DNA of 10,727 nucleotides from Bacillota bacterium (GTDB lineage Bacteria > Bacillota > Sulfobacillia > Thermaerobacterales > Thermaerobacteraceae), in contig QGUQ01000033.1 of NCBI GenBank assembly GCA_003242195.1, forward strand, positions 1 through 10,727. The letters are read 5' to 3'. Made by a program: the position numbers and the translations under genes. Shown piece after piece: positions 1-6,486 of the stretch; the first letter of the stretch is position 1; every line of letters begins with the position of its first letter. Below the pieces are notes generated by a model. It worked only from the letters and a program-made list of their open reading frames with translations, was not told the DNA's origin and did not search any database.

Positions 1-136
1 CCAGGAGCAGGCCGGCCAAGACCGGGCGGGCCGGGCTCCGGGCCGGGAGGTACCGGCCGGGCGCGTCACCGGGCCGCCGGGTGTGGGGCGGACGTGGCGG
101 GGTCGACCCGAAGGGACCCCGCGGGGCTCGAGGCAT
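1..136 (-). CDS. Partial hypothetical protein, N-terminus only, runs off left edge
   Basis: On the minus strand an ATG at 136-134 is preceded by AGGAGGG (150-144) with a 7-base spacer, the best-placed Shine-Dalgarno in this end of the window. The frame stays open for 45 codons to the edge. The visible peptide begins MPRAPRGPF, is rich in Pro and Arg, and turns hydrophobic at the edge (VLAGLLL). This would suit a basic cytoplasmic tail followed by a membrane segment or signal peptide. It lies 110 bases downstream of the CwlD-like amidase on the same strand, so the two could be co-transcribed. No family can be assigned from this much sequence. Open frames of this length arise by chance in GC-rich DNA, so the call rests mainly on the ribosome binding site. 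Confidence 0.42.
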   Translation of the reverse strand, partial: MPRAPRGPFGSTPPRPPHTRRPGDAPGRYLPARSPARPVLAGLLL

Positions 137-246
137 GGGACATCCCTCCTGCTCCAGTGTCACCCCGGGCCGCCCCCTGCATGCGCCGGGCACGCGAGCG
201 CGCTCGCTCGTACCTTGCCGCCCGCCGCGGCCTCCCTGGAAAGGTC

Positions 247-1029
247 CTACCCGCCGCCTCCACCACCTCCGCCCCCGGACGCCGTCCCGGGACCGCGGGA
301 CAGGTCCCGCAGGCCCGCGACGAGGCCGCGCACCGCCGCGGCCGCCAGCCGTTGCTGGCCGGCGGGCGTCACCAGCAACCGGCGGTCCGCTGCGTTCGAC
401 AGGAAGGCGAACTCGATCAGGATGGCGGGGCGCCCCGCCCTGGCGAGCAGGAAGAAATCGGCGGGCAGGGCTTCGTTGCGGGCACCCGGGGGAAAGGCGG
501 CGTTGAGGGTGGCCTGGACGTGGCCGGCCAGCCGCCGGCTGGGACCGTCGCCGTGCTGGTAGAACACGATGGGCCCGCGCATGGACCGGTTACGGGCGGC
601 GTTGATGTGGAGACTGACCAGGACCGCCGCCCGGGCCTCGCGCGTAATGCGGACCCGCTCTTGCAGGTCCCGGCGGACGCTCTCCTCGTCCCAGCCCGGT
701 GCCAGGTCGTAGTCGCCGGTGCGGGTGAGGACCACGCGGTAGCCCGAGGCGGCCAGCATGGTCTCCATGCGCCGGGCGAGGCGGAGGGTGAGATCCTTCT
801 CGAGGACACGCTCCTCCCAGTGGGTGCCCCCGTCGATGCCCCCGTGGCCGGGATCGAGGACGACGACGGGGGCGCTGTCCGCCGTTCGGGGAGGCGATCC
901 GGCCCGGTCCGGCACCAGCAGCAGGGTGGCCAGGATGCCGGCCAGGACCAGCACGGCGAGGGGCACCCCGGGGTTGCGGGACTTGTGGGTGCGTGATGCC
1001 GGGTGCGACGGAAGACGGACCATGGCCAC
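247..1029 (-). CDS. cwlD: CwlD-like N-acetylmuramoyl-L-alanine amidase (Amidase_3 family)
   Basis: This zinc amidase cleaves the bond between N-acetylmuramic acid and L-alanine in peptidoglycan. CwlD itself works with PdaA to make muramic delta-lactam in the spore cortex. Counting from GTG 1029 (260 residues), a membrane anchor spans about 21-39, placing the enzyme outside the membrane. The Amidase_3 zinc ligands are visible as H62 in DPGHGGIDGG, E77 in LEKDL and H141 in SLHINA. The catalytic Glu is E206 in LIEFAFLSN. Total length and the single N-terminal anchor without SPOR or SH3 domains fit CwlD (about 240 residues) better than the modular autolysins. The start is uncertain: ATG 1023 is two codons inside and neither has a good Shine-Dalgarno. 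The protein ends in nine consecutive glycines, which is unusual. Another Amidase_3 enzyme of vegetative cells is the main alternative. Confidence 0.85.
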   Translation of the reverse strand: MAMVRLPSHPASRTHKSRNPGVPLAVLVLAGILATLLLVPDRAGSPPRTADSAPVVVLDPGHGGIDGGTHWEERVLEKDLTLRLARRMETMLAASGYRVVLTRTGDYDLAPGWDEESVRRDLQERVRITREARAAVLVSLHINAARNRSMRGPIVFYQHGDGPSRRLAGHVQATLNAAFPPGARNEALPADFFLLARAGRPAILIEFAFLSNAADRRLLVTPAGQQRLAAAAVRGLVAGLRDLSRGPGTASGGGGGGGGG

Positions 1030-1250
1030 CCGCCCGGACGGCGCGGCGGGCAGCCCCGGCGTCCGCCAGGCGGCCGGGGCAGCGCCACCCGCCGCGGTGG
1101 TTTTCTCACCATGTGGAGCCTATTCGCAGGATCCCCGTCGCTTGCAGGAGGAACGGGGAGAGCGGTCGGGAAGTCTCGACCGGGGCGGTTGCGGCCCCGG
1201 CGCGGCACCGGGCCGCGGGACGGTGACGGATTGGCGCGGGGGTGGAAGAC

Positions 1251-2039
1251 ATGGCGGGCGGTACGGGGCAGGGCGGCGTCCGCGACCGGGTTCAGGCGGC
1301 GCTAGTTCGCGCGCGGGAGTGGCTGGCACCGCGCCGCATGTGGGGGTGGCGGGCGGCCGGCGCCGGCGCCGGTGCGGAGGCCGGCACGGGCGTCGACGCG
1401 CCCTTGGCCGCCGGCGCGTCCGCGCCGGCAGGATCGAGTACCGCCGGCACGGACGGGGAAGCCGGCGCCGGGGCGGTGGCGGTGGACGGGGTGCATCCCG
1501 GCGCCGACCCGGCTCCCCTGGGCTGGTTCCTCCTGACCCTCGTGTACCTGTTCACGGCCGTTTACACCGCCTGGCCCGCGCCGGGCGAGGGCTTGTTTGG
1601 AGCCGCCCTGGCCGGCGGGCCCCGCATGGCCGCGTGGCTGGTCGTGGCTCCTTCCCTTTTCGCCGGCCTTTACACGGGCCTGACCCGGGACGGCCGGGGC
1701 TGGCTGTACCCGCTGACCTTCGCCTTCTGGCCGCTGCTGGTCGAGCGCGGCCTGCTCTACCTCTTCGGCATGGCGGGCCAGTGGATGCTGGCGGACTTCC
1801 CGGCCGGGTGGCGGGAGGCGGCCCGCTTGGACGTCGCCCTGGCCTTCACGCGGGAGACCGTCGCCCCCTTTGCCACGCCAGCGTACGTGGCCCTCGCTCC
1901 CGCCGGCCTTGGAATCACCGTCGTCACGTGCTGGCTCACCGGCCGGTTGCACCGGGTCCTGCGAACCCGCTGGCCCGGGTTCGGGGCGGGAACCGTCCTC
2001 CGGCGGACTTGGCACCGGTTCCTGGCCACCCGCGGTTGA
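1251..2039 (+). CDS. Unrecognised multi-pass membrane protein
   Basis: I do not recognise the family. From ATG 1251 the product is 262 residues; GTG 1242 is three codons upstream in frame. ATG 1251 is preferred because GGGGGTGG (1238-1245) ends five bases before it. The first 35 residues are basic and amphipathic. Residues 36-88 form an Ala/Gly/Pro-rich low-complexity stretch. Hydrophobic segments then appear at about 91-108, 118-141, 151-176 and 209-231, suggesting four membrane spans. The tail after 232 is strongly basic and probably cytoplasmic. Aromatic residues cluster in the spans, as in real membrane proteins and unlike a chance frame. The gene is divergent from the cwlD-like gene and has no close downstream partner on its strand (422 bases to the next start). 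No catalytic motif is visible, so no function is proposed. Confidence 0.65.
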   Translation: MAGGTGQGGVRDRVQAALVRAREWLAPRRMWGWRAAGAGAGAEAGTGVDAPLAAGASAPAGSSTAGTDGEAGAGAVAVDGVHPGADPAPLGWFLLTLVYLFTAVYTAWPAPGEGLFGAALAGGPRMAAWLVVAPSLFAGLYTGLTRDGRGWLYPLTFAFWPLLVERGLLYLFGMAGQWMLADFPAGWREAARLDVALAFTRETVAPFATPAYVALAPAGLGITVVTCWLTGRLHRVLRTRWPGFGAGTVLRRTWHRFLATRG

Positions 2040-2200
2040 CGCGGCGGGCCCCTTTCCTCGATCGCCCTCCCGGTTCCTTTCCCCGGGCGCCTCTTGTGCG
2101 GCACCTTCCCTGCCGGTAGCGGGGGCGGGCGACGGCGCGCGCCACCCCGCCTCGATGTACGAATATCGGATCATTGTCCCGCGTGATCGATTAGAAGTGA

Positions 2201-2227
2201 TTCCTGTAAGCAGGAAAATCATACAAT
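2201..2227 (+). promoter_or_regulatory. Candidate promoter/operator upstream of the MHS transporter
   Basis: An AT-rich island (about 2155-2240) interrupts GC-rich DNA. It contains TACAAT at 2222-2227, one mismatch from the sigma-A -10 consensus. No good -35 is present: TTCCTG at 2201-2206 gives a 15-base spacer and a poor match. TTCCTG (2201-2206) and CAGGAA (2211-2216) form a perfect 6-bp inverted repeat with a 4-base centre, so a regulator bound there would sit on the -35 region. If this promoter is used, the transcript has a leader of about 225 bases. Confidence 0.35.
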
Positions 2228-2247
2228 TAGGCGAAAACACGGGACAT

Positions 2248-2444
2248 AGCCACGGGGGATGTGTTGTGGCTTGTCGGGGCATACCCCGCAGGGCTGCGAA
2301 ACGAAGGCCGGGAAGGGGGTGGTGACGGCGCCCGTGCGGGCCCGCACGGGATTCCATGCCCGCAGTTCCCGGGGGACCCGGCGGTCTCGGGGTGCCTCCA
2401 GTGCGGCTGGAGGCCTTGACGGCAGGGGTGAGAGCCCGCTGTCA
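2248..2444 (+). promoter_or_regulatory. Candidate structured leader RNA upstream of the transporter
   Basis: Five potential stems follow one another between the likely promoter and the transporter start. They are 2248-2253/2266-2271 (AGCCAC/GTGGCT), 2275-2279/2284-2288 (CGGGG/CCCCG, loop CATA), the palindrome 2331-2350, 2394-2401/2407-2414 (GCCTCCAG/CTGGAGGC, 5-base loop), and 2417-2423/2438-2444 (TGACGGC/GCTGTCA with one G-U). The last stem ends immediately before the Shine-Dalgarno run GAGGGGGG (2445-2452), where folding could influence ribosome access. I could not match it to a known riboswitch class. GC-rich DNA makes short stems cheap, so this is a candidate only. Confidence 0.3.
2331..2350. 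repeat. 20-bp perfect palindrome
   Basis: CCCGTGCGGG is followed directly by its exact reverse complement CCCGCACGGG. The element lies between the promoter-like island and the transporter start. It could be a DNA operator for a dimeric regulator or, in RNA, an 8-bp hairpin with a GGCC loop. There is no T tract after it, so it is not an intrinsic terminator. Confidence 0.6.
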
Positions 2445-2461
2445 GAGGGGGGTGTCGAGGG

Positions 2462-3814
2462 ATGAGTTCGGCCGCCGTTTCCGACCGCCAGCTCCGGCTG
2501 GTGATCGTGGCCTCGACCCTGGGCACGATCATCGAGTGGTACGACTTCTACATCTTCGGCAGCCTGGCGACGATTCTGTCGGCCCACTTCTTCCCGAAGG
2601 AGAACCCGGTCGCTGCCTTCCTCGAGACCGTGGCCATCTTCACCATCGGATTCCTGATCCGCCCATTGGGAGCCTTTGTCTTCGGGCGGATCGGCGACCT
2701 CATCGGGCGCAAGTACACCTTCCTGGTGACGCTGACAGGCATGGGTCTGTCCACCGCCCTCATCGGCGTCGTCCCCAGTTACGCGCAGATCGGCATCGCG
2801 GCGCCCATCATCTTGTTCCTCCTCCGCATCATCCAGGGGCTGACGCTGGGCGGTGAGTACGGTGGCGCCATCACCTACGTGGCGGAGCACGCGCCCGACG
2901 AGCGCCGGGGTTACTGGACCGGCTGGCTGCAGACCTCGCCCAGCGCCGGCCTTCTGGTCTCCCTGGCCGTCGTCATCGGGACCCGGTTGGGCCTGGGTGA
3001 CGAGGCTTTCACCGCGTGGGGCTGGCGCATTCCCTTCCTGGTCTCCTTCATCCTGGTCGCCATCTCGTTCTACATCCGGATGAAGCTCCACGAGACGCCC
3101 ATCTTCCAGGATTTGCGGCGGCGCGGCGCGACGACGCGGAACCCGTGGCGGGAGTCCTTTACCGGCCCCAACCTCAAGCCCGTCCTGATCGCTACCGTCA
3201 TCATCCTGGGCCAGGGTGTGGTCTGGTACAGCAGCCAGTTCTGGGCCCTCTTCTTCCTGCAGACGGTGAAGGGGCTGGACGTGCTCACCAGCAGCACCAT
3301 CGTGGGCATCGCCCTGGTCCTGGCCGTTCCCTTCTTCGTCGTCTTCGCGAGGCTGTCCGACCTGGTGGGCCGCAAGCCCATCATGCTCCTGGGGATGGGG
3401 CTGGCCGCCGCCACGTACTACCCGCTCTACAGCGCCCTGGGACGGGCGGCACAGCCCGGCCAGGTGGACTACGTGACCTCAGTGGCCATCGTGTGGGCGC
3501 TCGTCATGTACGTGGCCATGGTGTACGGGCCGACCGCGGCCTTCCTGGCCGAGTTCTTCCCCAGCCGCATCCGCTACACCTCGGTTTCCGTGCCGTATCA
3601 CATCGGCAACGGGTGGGGAGGCGGGCTGGTACCCTTCGTCACCTCGGCCATCTGGGCGAGCACCAAGAACCTCGGGCTGACGCTCCTGTATCCCATCCTC
3701 GTGCCAGCCGTGGCCTGCTTGCTGGGGTTGTTCATCATGCCCCAGACGCACCGGGTGAGCCTGTGGCAGGAGGTCTCCGCGGGCGAGGCCACGGCGGGTC
3801 AGGCCACGGACTAG
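2462..3814 (+). CDS. MFS transporter, metabolite:H+ symporter (MHS) family
   Basis: A 450-residue, 12-span inner-membrane carrier of the major facilitator superfamily, MHS branch (relatives include ShiA, KgtP, ProP and CitA). Members import organic acids or zwitterions with protons. The family signature EWYDFYIFG lies at 25-33. Motif A between spans 2 and 3 is GRIGDLIGRK (75-84). RIIQGLTLGGEYGG follows at 122-135 and LHETPIF at 209-215. The motif A equivalent in the second half is ARLSDLVGRK (296-305). The start is supported by GAGGGGGG nine bases upstream and by the usual distance of about 20 residues before EWYDFY. Its substrate cannot be read from the sequence. The next gene is acetyl-CoA synthetase, which hints at a short carboxylate, but a 350-base gap with a terminator-like hairpin separates them. 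Confidence 0.93.
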   Translation: MSSAAVSDRQLRLVIVASTLGTIIEWYDFYIFGSLATILSAHFFPKENPVAAFLETVAIFTIGFLIRPLGAFVFGRIGDLIGRKYTFLVTLTGMGLSTALIGVVPSYAQIGIAAPIILFLLRIIQGLTLGGEYGGAITYVAEHAPDERRGYWTGWLQTSPSAGLLVSLAVVIGTRLGLGDEAFTAWGWRIPFLVSFILVAISFYIRMKLHETPIFQDLRRRGATTRNPWRESFTGPNLKPVLIATVIILGQGVVWYSSQFWALFFLQTVKGLDVLTSSTIVGIALVLAVPFFVVFARLSDLVGRKPIMLLGMGLAAATYYPLYSALGRAAQPGQVDYVTSVAIVWALVMYVAMVYGPTAAFLAEFFPSRIRYTSVSVPYHIGNGWGGGLVPFVTSAIWASTKNLGLTLLYPILVPAVACLLGLFIMPQTHRVSLWQEVSAGEATAGQATD

Positions 3815-3834
3815 CGGGGACGCGGATCCACGAG

Positions 3835-3881
3835 GGACGGCGTGCGCCGGTGCTCGGCCAGGGAGTGCCGGCGCACCGTCC
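3835..3881 (+). terminator. Terminator-like long hairpin after the transporter gene, without T tract
   Basis: GTGCGCCGGTGCTC (3842-3855) pairs with GAGTGCCGGCGCAC (3863-3876) over 14 bp with two G-U pairs and a 7-base loop. GGACG (3835-3839) and CGTCC (3877-3881) extend the stem past a two-base bulge. It begins 20 bases after the transporter stop codon. The bases after it (3882 onward) are C-rich with no run of T, so it may be an unconventional terminator or an mRNA 3'-end stabiliser. Confidence 0.5.
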
Positions 3882-3907
3882 TCCTGCCCGCCCTCCGGGT
3901 ATCGTCC

Positions 3908-3976
3908 CGCGCGGCGGGGTGACGACGGCCCACGCAGCGGGGTGCCGTCGGCCCGCGCGGCGGGGCACCCATGGCC
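3908..3976. repeat. Three imperfect tandem 23-bp repeats upstream of acs
   Basis: Units are 3908-3930, 3931-3953 and 3954-3976. Units 1 and 2 agree at 19 of 23 positions and units 1 and 3 at 18 of 23. The shared core is GCNGCGGGG followed by GGCC at the unit end. The period of 23 is about two helical turns. No open frame that looks coding crosses them. The 350-base gap also holds the hairpin at 3835-3881 and the inverted repeat at 4063-4092. Confidence 0.6.
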
Positions 3977-4062
3977 GGCCGCAGGGGCGTCCCGGGACGC
4001 ACCGGCCCGCCTGCGGGAAGGCGCGGGGAATGCCGGCGCGGCGGCGCAGGAACTCGTTTCGA

Positions 4063-4092
4063 TTCGTCCTAAATATGCATTGGGCGGACGAA
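4063..4092 (+). promoter_or_regulatory. Candidate acs operator: spaced inverted repeat in AT-rich island
   Basis: TTCGTCC (4063-4069) and GGACGAA (4086-4092) are perfect 7-bp inverted arms flanking a 16-base AT-rich centre containing TAAATATGCATT. Half-site centres are 23 bases apart, about two helical turns. Each half differs at one position from the Spo0A-type box TGNCGAA (G for T at the first base). A standard sigma-A -10/-35 pair is not evident. The island ends about 60 bases before the acs start and is the only likely promoter location in the gap. Confidence 0.35.
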
Positions 4093-4164
4093 AACTGTAC
4101 ATCCGTGACCGGTTCCTGTCACCGGCCGGTCGCGGTCAGAAGCGGGCCTGAGGGAGGGGGACCG

Positions 4165-6129
4165 ATGACGAAGGCGACGGGCAAGCCCATCGACGCCTTA
4201 TTGAAGGAGGAGCGCCGGTTCGAGCCCCCGGCGGAGTTCCGTGCCCGTGCCAACGTGCGGGACGAGTCCGTCTACGAGGAGGCCGAGCGCGACCCCGAGG
4301 GGTTTTGGGCTCGCTGGGCGGAGGAACTGGAATGGTTCCGCAAGTGGGACCGGGTGCTGGAGTGGAACCCGCCCCACGCCAAGTGGTTCGTCAACGGCAA
4401 GATCAACGCCAGCGTCAACTGCGTAGACCGGCACATCCGGGGACCGCGCCGCAACAAGGCGGCCATCATCTGGGAGGGCGAGCCCGGCGACACCCGCACC
4501 CTGACCTACTACGACCTCTACCGGGAGGTCAACCGCTTCGCCAACGTCCTCAAGGACCTGGGCGTGAAGAAGGGTGACCGGGTGACCCTGTACATGCCCA
4601 TGATCCCCGAACTCCCCATCGCCATGCTGGCCTGTGCGCGCATCGGTGCGCCCCACTCCGTGGTGTTCGCCGGCTTCAGCCCCCAGGCGCTGGCCTCGCG
4701 CATGGAGGATGCCGGCTCCCGCATCCTGGTGACCTGCGACGCGTACTACCGCCGCGGCAAGCGCGTGCGCCTGAAGGAGCAGGCCGACCAGGCCATCGAG
4801 TTGCTGGCGGGCAAGCTGGACGTGGACACCGTCGTCGTGGTGCGCCGCACCGGCGATCCCGTATCGATGAAAGAGGGCCGCGACCGGTGGTGGCACGAGC
4901 TGATGGAGGCGGCCGGGCGGTTGTGCGAGCCCGAGCCCATGGATGCCGAGGACATGCTGTTCATGATGTACACGTCAGGAACCACCGGCAAGCCCAAGGG
5001 CATCGTCCACACCACCGGTGGTTACCTGACCGGCGTGTACGCCACCACCAAGTGGGTCTTCGACATCAAGGACGACGACGTCTACTGGTGCATGGCCGAC
5101 ATCGGCTGGATCACGGGCCACTCCTACATCGTCTACGGGCCGCTGGCCAACGGTGCCACCGTCGTCATGTACGAGGGCGCGCCCGATTGGCCCGATAAGG
5201 ACCGGCCTTGGGTGATCGTCGAGAAATACGGGGTCACCGTCTTCTACACGGCCCCCACGGCCATCCGCGCCTTCGCCGCCGACGGCCCCGAGTACCCGCG
5301 ACGCCACGACCTCTCCAGCCTGCGGCTGCTGGGCTCGGTGGGCGAGCCCATCAACCCCGAGGCCTGGATGTGGTACTACGAGCACATCGGCGGCGGTCGC
5401 TGCCCCATCGTCGACACCTGGTGGCAGACGGAAACGGGCTGCATCCTGATCACGCCGCTGCCCGGCATCACCGTCACCAAGCCGGGCAGCGCCACCCGGC
5501 CCTTCCCGGGTATCAAGGCGGCCGTGCTGGACGATCAGGGCCGGCCCGTGGAGCCGGGCCAGGGCGGCGGCTACCTGGCGATCCTGCGGCCGTGGCCGTC
5601 CATGCTGCGCGGGATCTGGGGTAACGAGGAGCGTTACATCAACACCTACTGGTCCAAGTGGGGCCGTGAGATCTACTACCCGGGCGACGGTGCCAAGGTC
5701 GACGAGGACGGCTACATCTGGGTGCTGGGACGCGTCGACGACGTGATGAACGTGGCCGGCCACCGGCTGAGCACCATGGAGATCGAGAGCGCCCTGGTCT
5801 CCCATCCCGCGGTGGCGGAGGCGGCGGTGGTCGCCGCGCCCCACGAGGTCAAGGGTCACGTTCCCGTGGGTTTCGTCATCCTGGAGAGCGGCCGGGAGGG
5901 GTCGCCGGAGCTAGAGGCCGAGCTGAGGGAGCACGTGGCCCGGGTGATCAGCCCCATCGCGCGGCCGGAGCGGATCCTGTTCGTCCCGGACCTGCCCAAG
6001 ACTCGGAGTGGCAAGATCATGCGCCGTTTGTTGCGGGACATCGTGGAGGGGCGCGATCTGGGGGATACGACCACCCTCAGGGATCCGGACGTGCCGGCGC
6101 AGCTGCGAGAGATGTACACCAGGCGGTAA
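4165..6129 (+). CDS. acs: Acetyl-CoA synthetase (AMP-forming acetate--CoA ligase)
   Basis: This enzyme converts acetate, ATP and CoA to acetyl-CoA through an acetyl-adenylate in the cytoplasm. The product is 654 residues, close to the 652 of Salmonella Acs. The N-terminal Acs domain carries WFVNGKINASVNCVDRH (74-90). The ATP loop is YTSGTTGKPKG (269-279), followed by GSVGEP (390-395) and DTWWQTETG (417-425). Numbering is offset by six from Salmonella Acs, so the acyl pocket reads I316, T317, V392 and W420. The Trp that limits the pocket to small acids is kept, and V310 is replaced by Ile. The hinge GRVDDVMNVAGHR is followed by PKTRSGKIMRR (611-621), where K617 matches the Lys that Pat-type enzymes acetylate. 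ATG 4165 has AGGGAGGGGG four bases upstream. Propionate use is possible, but DTWWQ favours Acs over PrpE. Longer upstream reading frame sequence is non-conserved. Confidence 0.96.
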   Translation: MTKATGKPIDALLKEERRFEPPAEFRARANVRDESVYEEAERDPEGFWARWAEELEWFRKWDRVLEWNPPHAKWFVNGKINASVNCVDRHIRGPRRNKAAIIWEGEPGDTRTLTYYDLYREVNRFANVLKDLGVKKGDRVTLYMPMIPELPIAMLACARIGAPHSVVFAGFSPQALASRMEDAGSRILVTCDAYYRRGKRVRLKEQADQAIELLAGKLDVDTVVVVRRTGDPVSMKEGRDRWWHELMEAAGRLCEPEPMDAEDMLFMMYTSGTTGKPKGIVHTTGGYLTGVYATTKWVFDIKDDDVYWCMADIGWITGHSYIVYGPLANGATVVMYEGAPDWPDKDRPWVIVEKYGVTVFYTAPTAIRAFAADGPEYPRRHDLSSLRLLGSVGEPINPEAWMWYYEHIGGGRCPIVDTWWQTETGCILITPLPGITVTKPGSATRPFPGIKAAVLDDQGRPVEPGQGGGYLAILRPWPSMLRGIWGNEERYINTYWSKWGREIYYPGDGAKVDEDGYIWVLGRVDDVMNVAGHRLSTMEIESALVSHPAVAEAAVVAAPHEVKGHVPVGFVILESGREGSPELEAELREHVARVISPIARPERILFVPDLPKTRSGKIMRRLLRDIVEGRDLGDTTTLRDPDVPAQLREMYTRR

Positions 6130-6209
6130 GGGTGCTGCCGCCCTCGGGGGCCGGTTCCCACGGTGCGGACGTTGCGGGAACGGTCACGCGGGGGCGTGTT
6201 GGCAAAGGC

Positions 6210-6244
6210 GGGGCCCGGGTTACGGACCGGGCCCCTTCCTCTTT
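6210..6244 (+). terminator. Intrinsic terminator after acs
   Basis: GGGGCCCGG (6210-6218) and CCGGGCCCC (6227-6235) form a perfect 9-bp stem with an 8-base loop. TTCCTCTTT follows at 6236-6244. It lies 80 bases after the acs stop codon and separates acs from the next transcription unit. Confidence 0.82.
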
Positions 6245-6276
6245 GGCGGCGGCTCCCCGCCGGCTGCCCAGGGGCC

Positions 6277-6306
6277 TGGATGAAACCGTCAAAATTATTT
6301 TACAAT
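6277..6306 (+). promoter_or_regulatory. Candidate promoter for the alpha-CTD/sigma4/HARE gene
   Basis: TACAAT at 6301-6306 is one mismatch from the sigma-A -10 box and sits in the most AT-rich stretch of the window (about 6283-6320). The best -35 candidate is TGGATG at 6277-6282, 18 bases upstream, matching TTGACA at three positions. If used, transcription starts near 6313 and the Spo0A boxes lie about 30-57 bases downstream, a position suited to repression. The weak -35 leaves this uncertain. Confidence 0.4.
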
Positions 6307-6340
6307 TCAAGCAAACACATCGACTGGTTGATCCGGCCAA

Positions 6341-6369
6341 TTCGACATAGGATGTCGAAGATTGACGAA
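6341..6369 (+). promoter_or_regulatory. Spo0A box cluster (abrB-type tandem pair plus inverted box)
   Basis: TGTCGAA (6353-6359) and TGACGAA (6363-6369) are direct repeats separated by GAT, so starts are 10 bases apart. Both fit the Spo0A consensus TGNCGAA exactly. The same two boxes with a 3-base spacer form the known B. subtilis abrB operator. A third box, TTCGACA (6341-6347), is inverted and makes an 8-bp palindrome with the middle box (TTCGACAT-agg-ATGTCGAA). The cluster is 118 bases before the start of the gene at 6487 and downstream of a TACAAT element, the geometry of Spo0A repression at abrB. The alternative is a different regulator that uses the palindrome. Confidence 0.68.
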
Positions 6370-6486
6370 CTGGCCTAGCCCTTGGGTGTTGGCACGCGAA
6401 GGTGCGATGTCGCCGGCCATTGGCTGGGCCCGGCGGCGGCGCGGAGGGCGGCCCAGGGTATGGGGGAGGAACACGGAGGGGACAGG

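Noticed and set aside
194..207. 14-bp palindrome GCGAGCG/CGCTCGC downstream of the amidase
   Set aside because: No loop and no T tract on either strand, and simple alternating GC content makes it likely by chance.
394..400. Exact Spo0A box TTCGACA within the amidase gene
   Set aside because: It is a single box inside coding sequence, without a partner box or AT-rich promoter context.
1092..1107. Hairpin-plus-TTTT resembling a terminator near CCACC...GGTGGTTTT
   Set aside because: The stem is only 5 bp and no plus-strand gene ends upstream of it.
1100..1130. Possible forespore sigma F/G promoter for the amidase on the minus strand (GGTGAGAAAA)
   Set aside because: The -10-like element is nine of ten to consensus, but no -35 element lies at the required distance.
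2385..2445. Partial resemblance to the FMN riboswitch (GGTGAGAGCCCGC)
   Set aside because: The other conserved FMN segments and the enclosing helix are missing, and the downstream gene is not a riboflavin gene.
3942..4151. 69-codon plus-strand frame in the transporter-acs gap
   Set aside because: It crosses the tandem repeats and promoter island, begins with GTG without a ribosome binding site, and its composition is that of a chance frame.
3016..4164. Upstream in-frame extension of acs across the transporter gene
   Set aside because: The extension has shadow-frame composition; family length and an excellent ribosome binding site fix the start at 4165.
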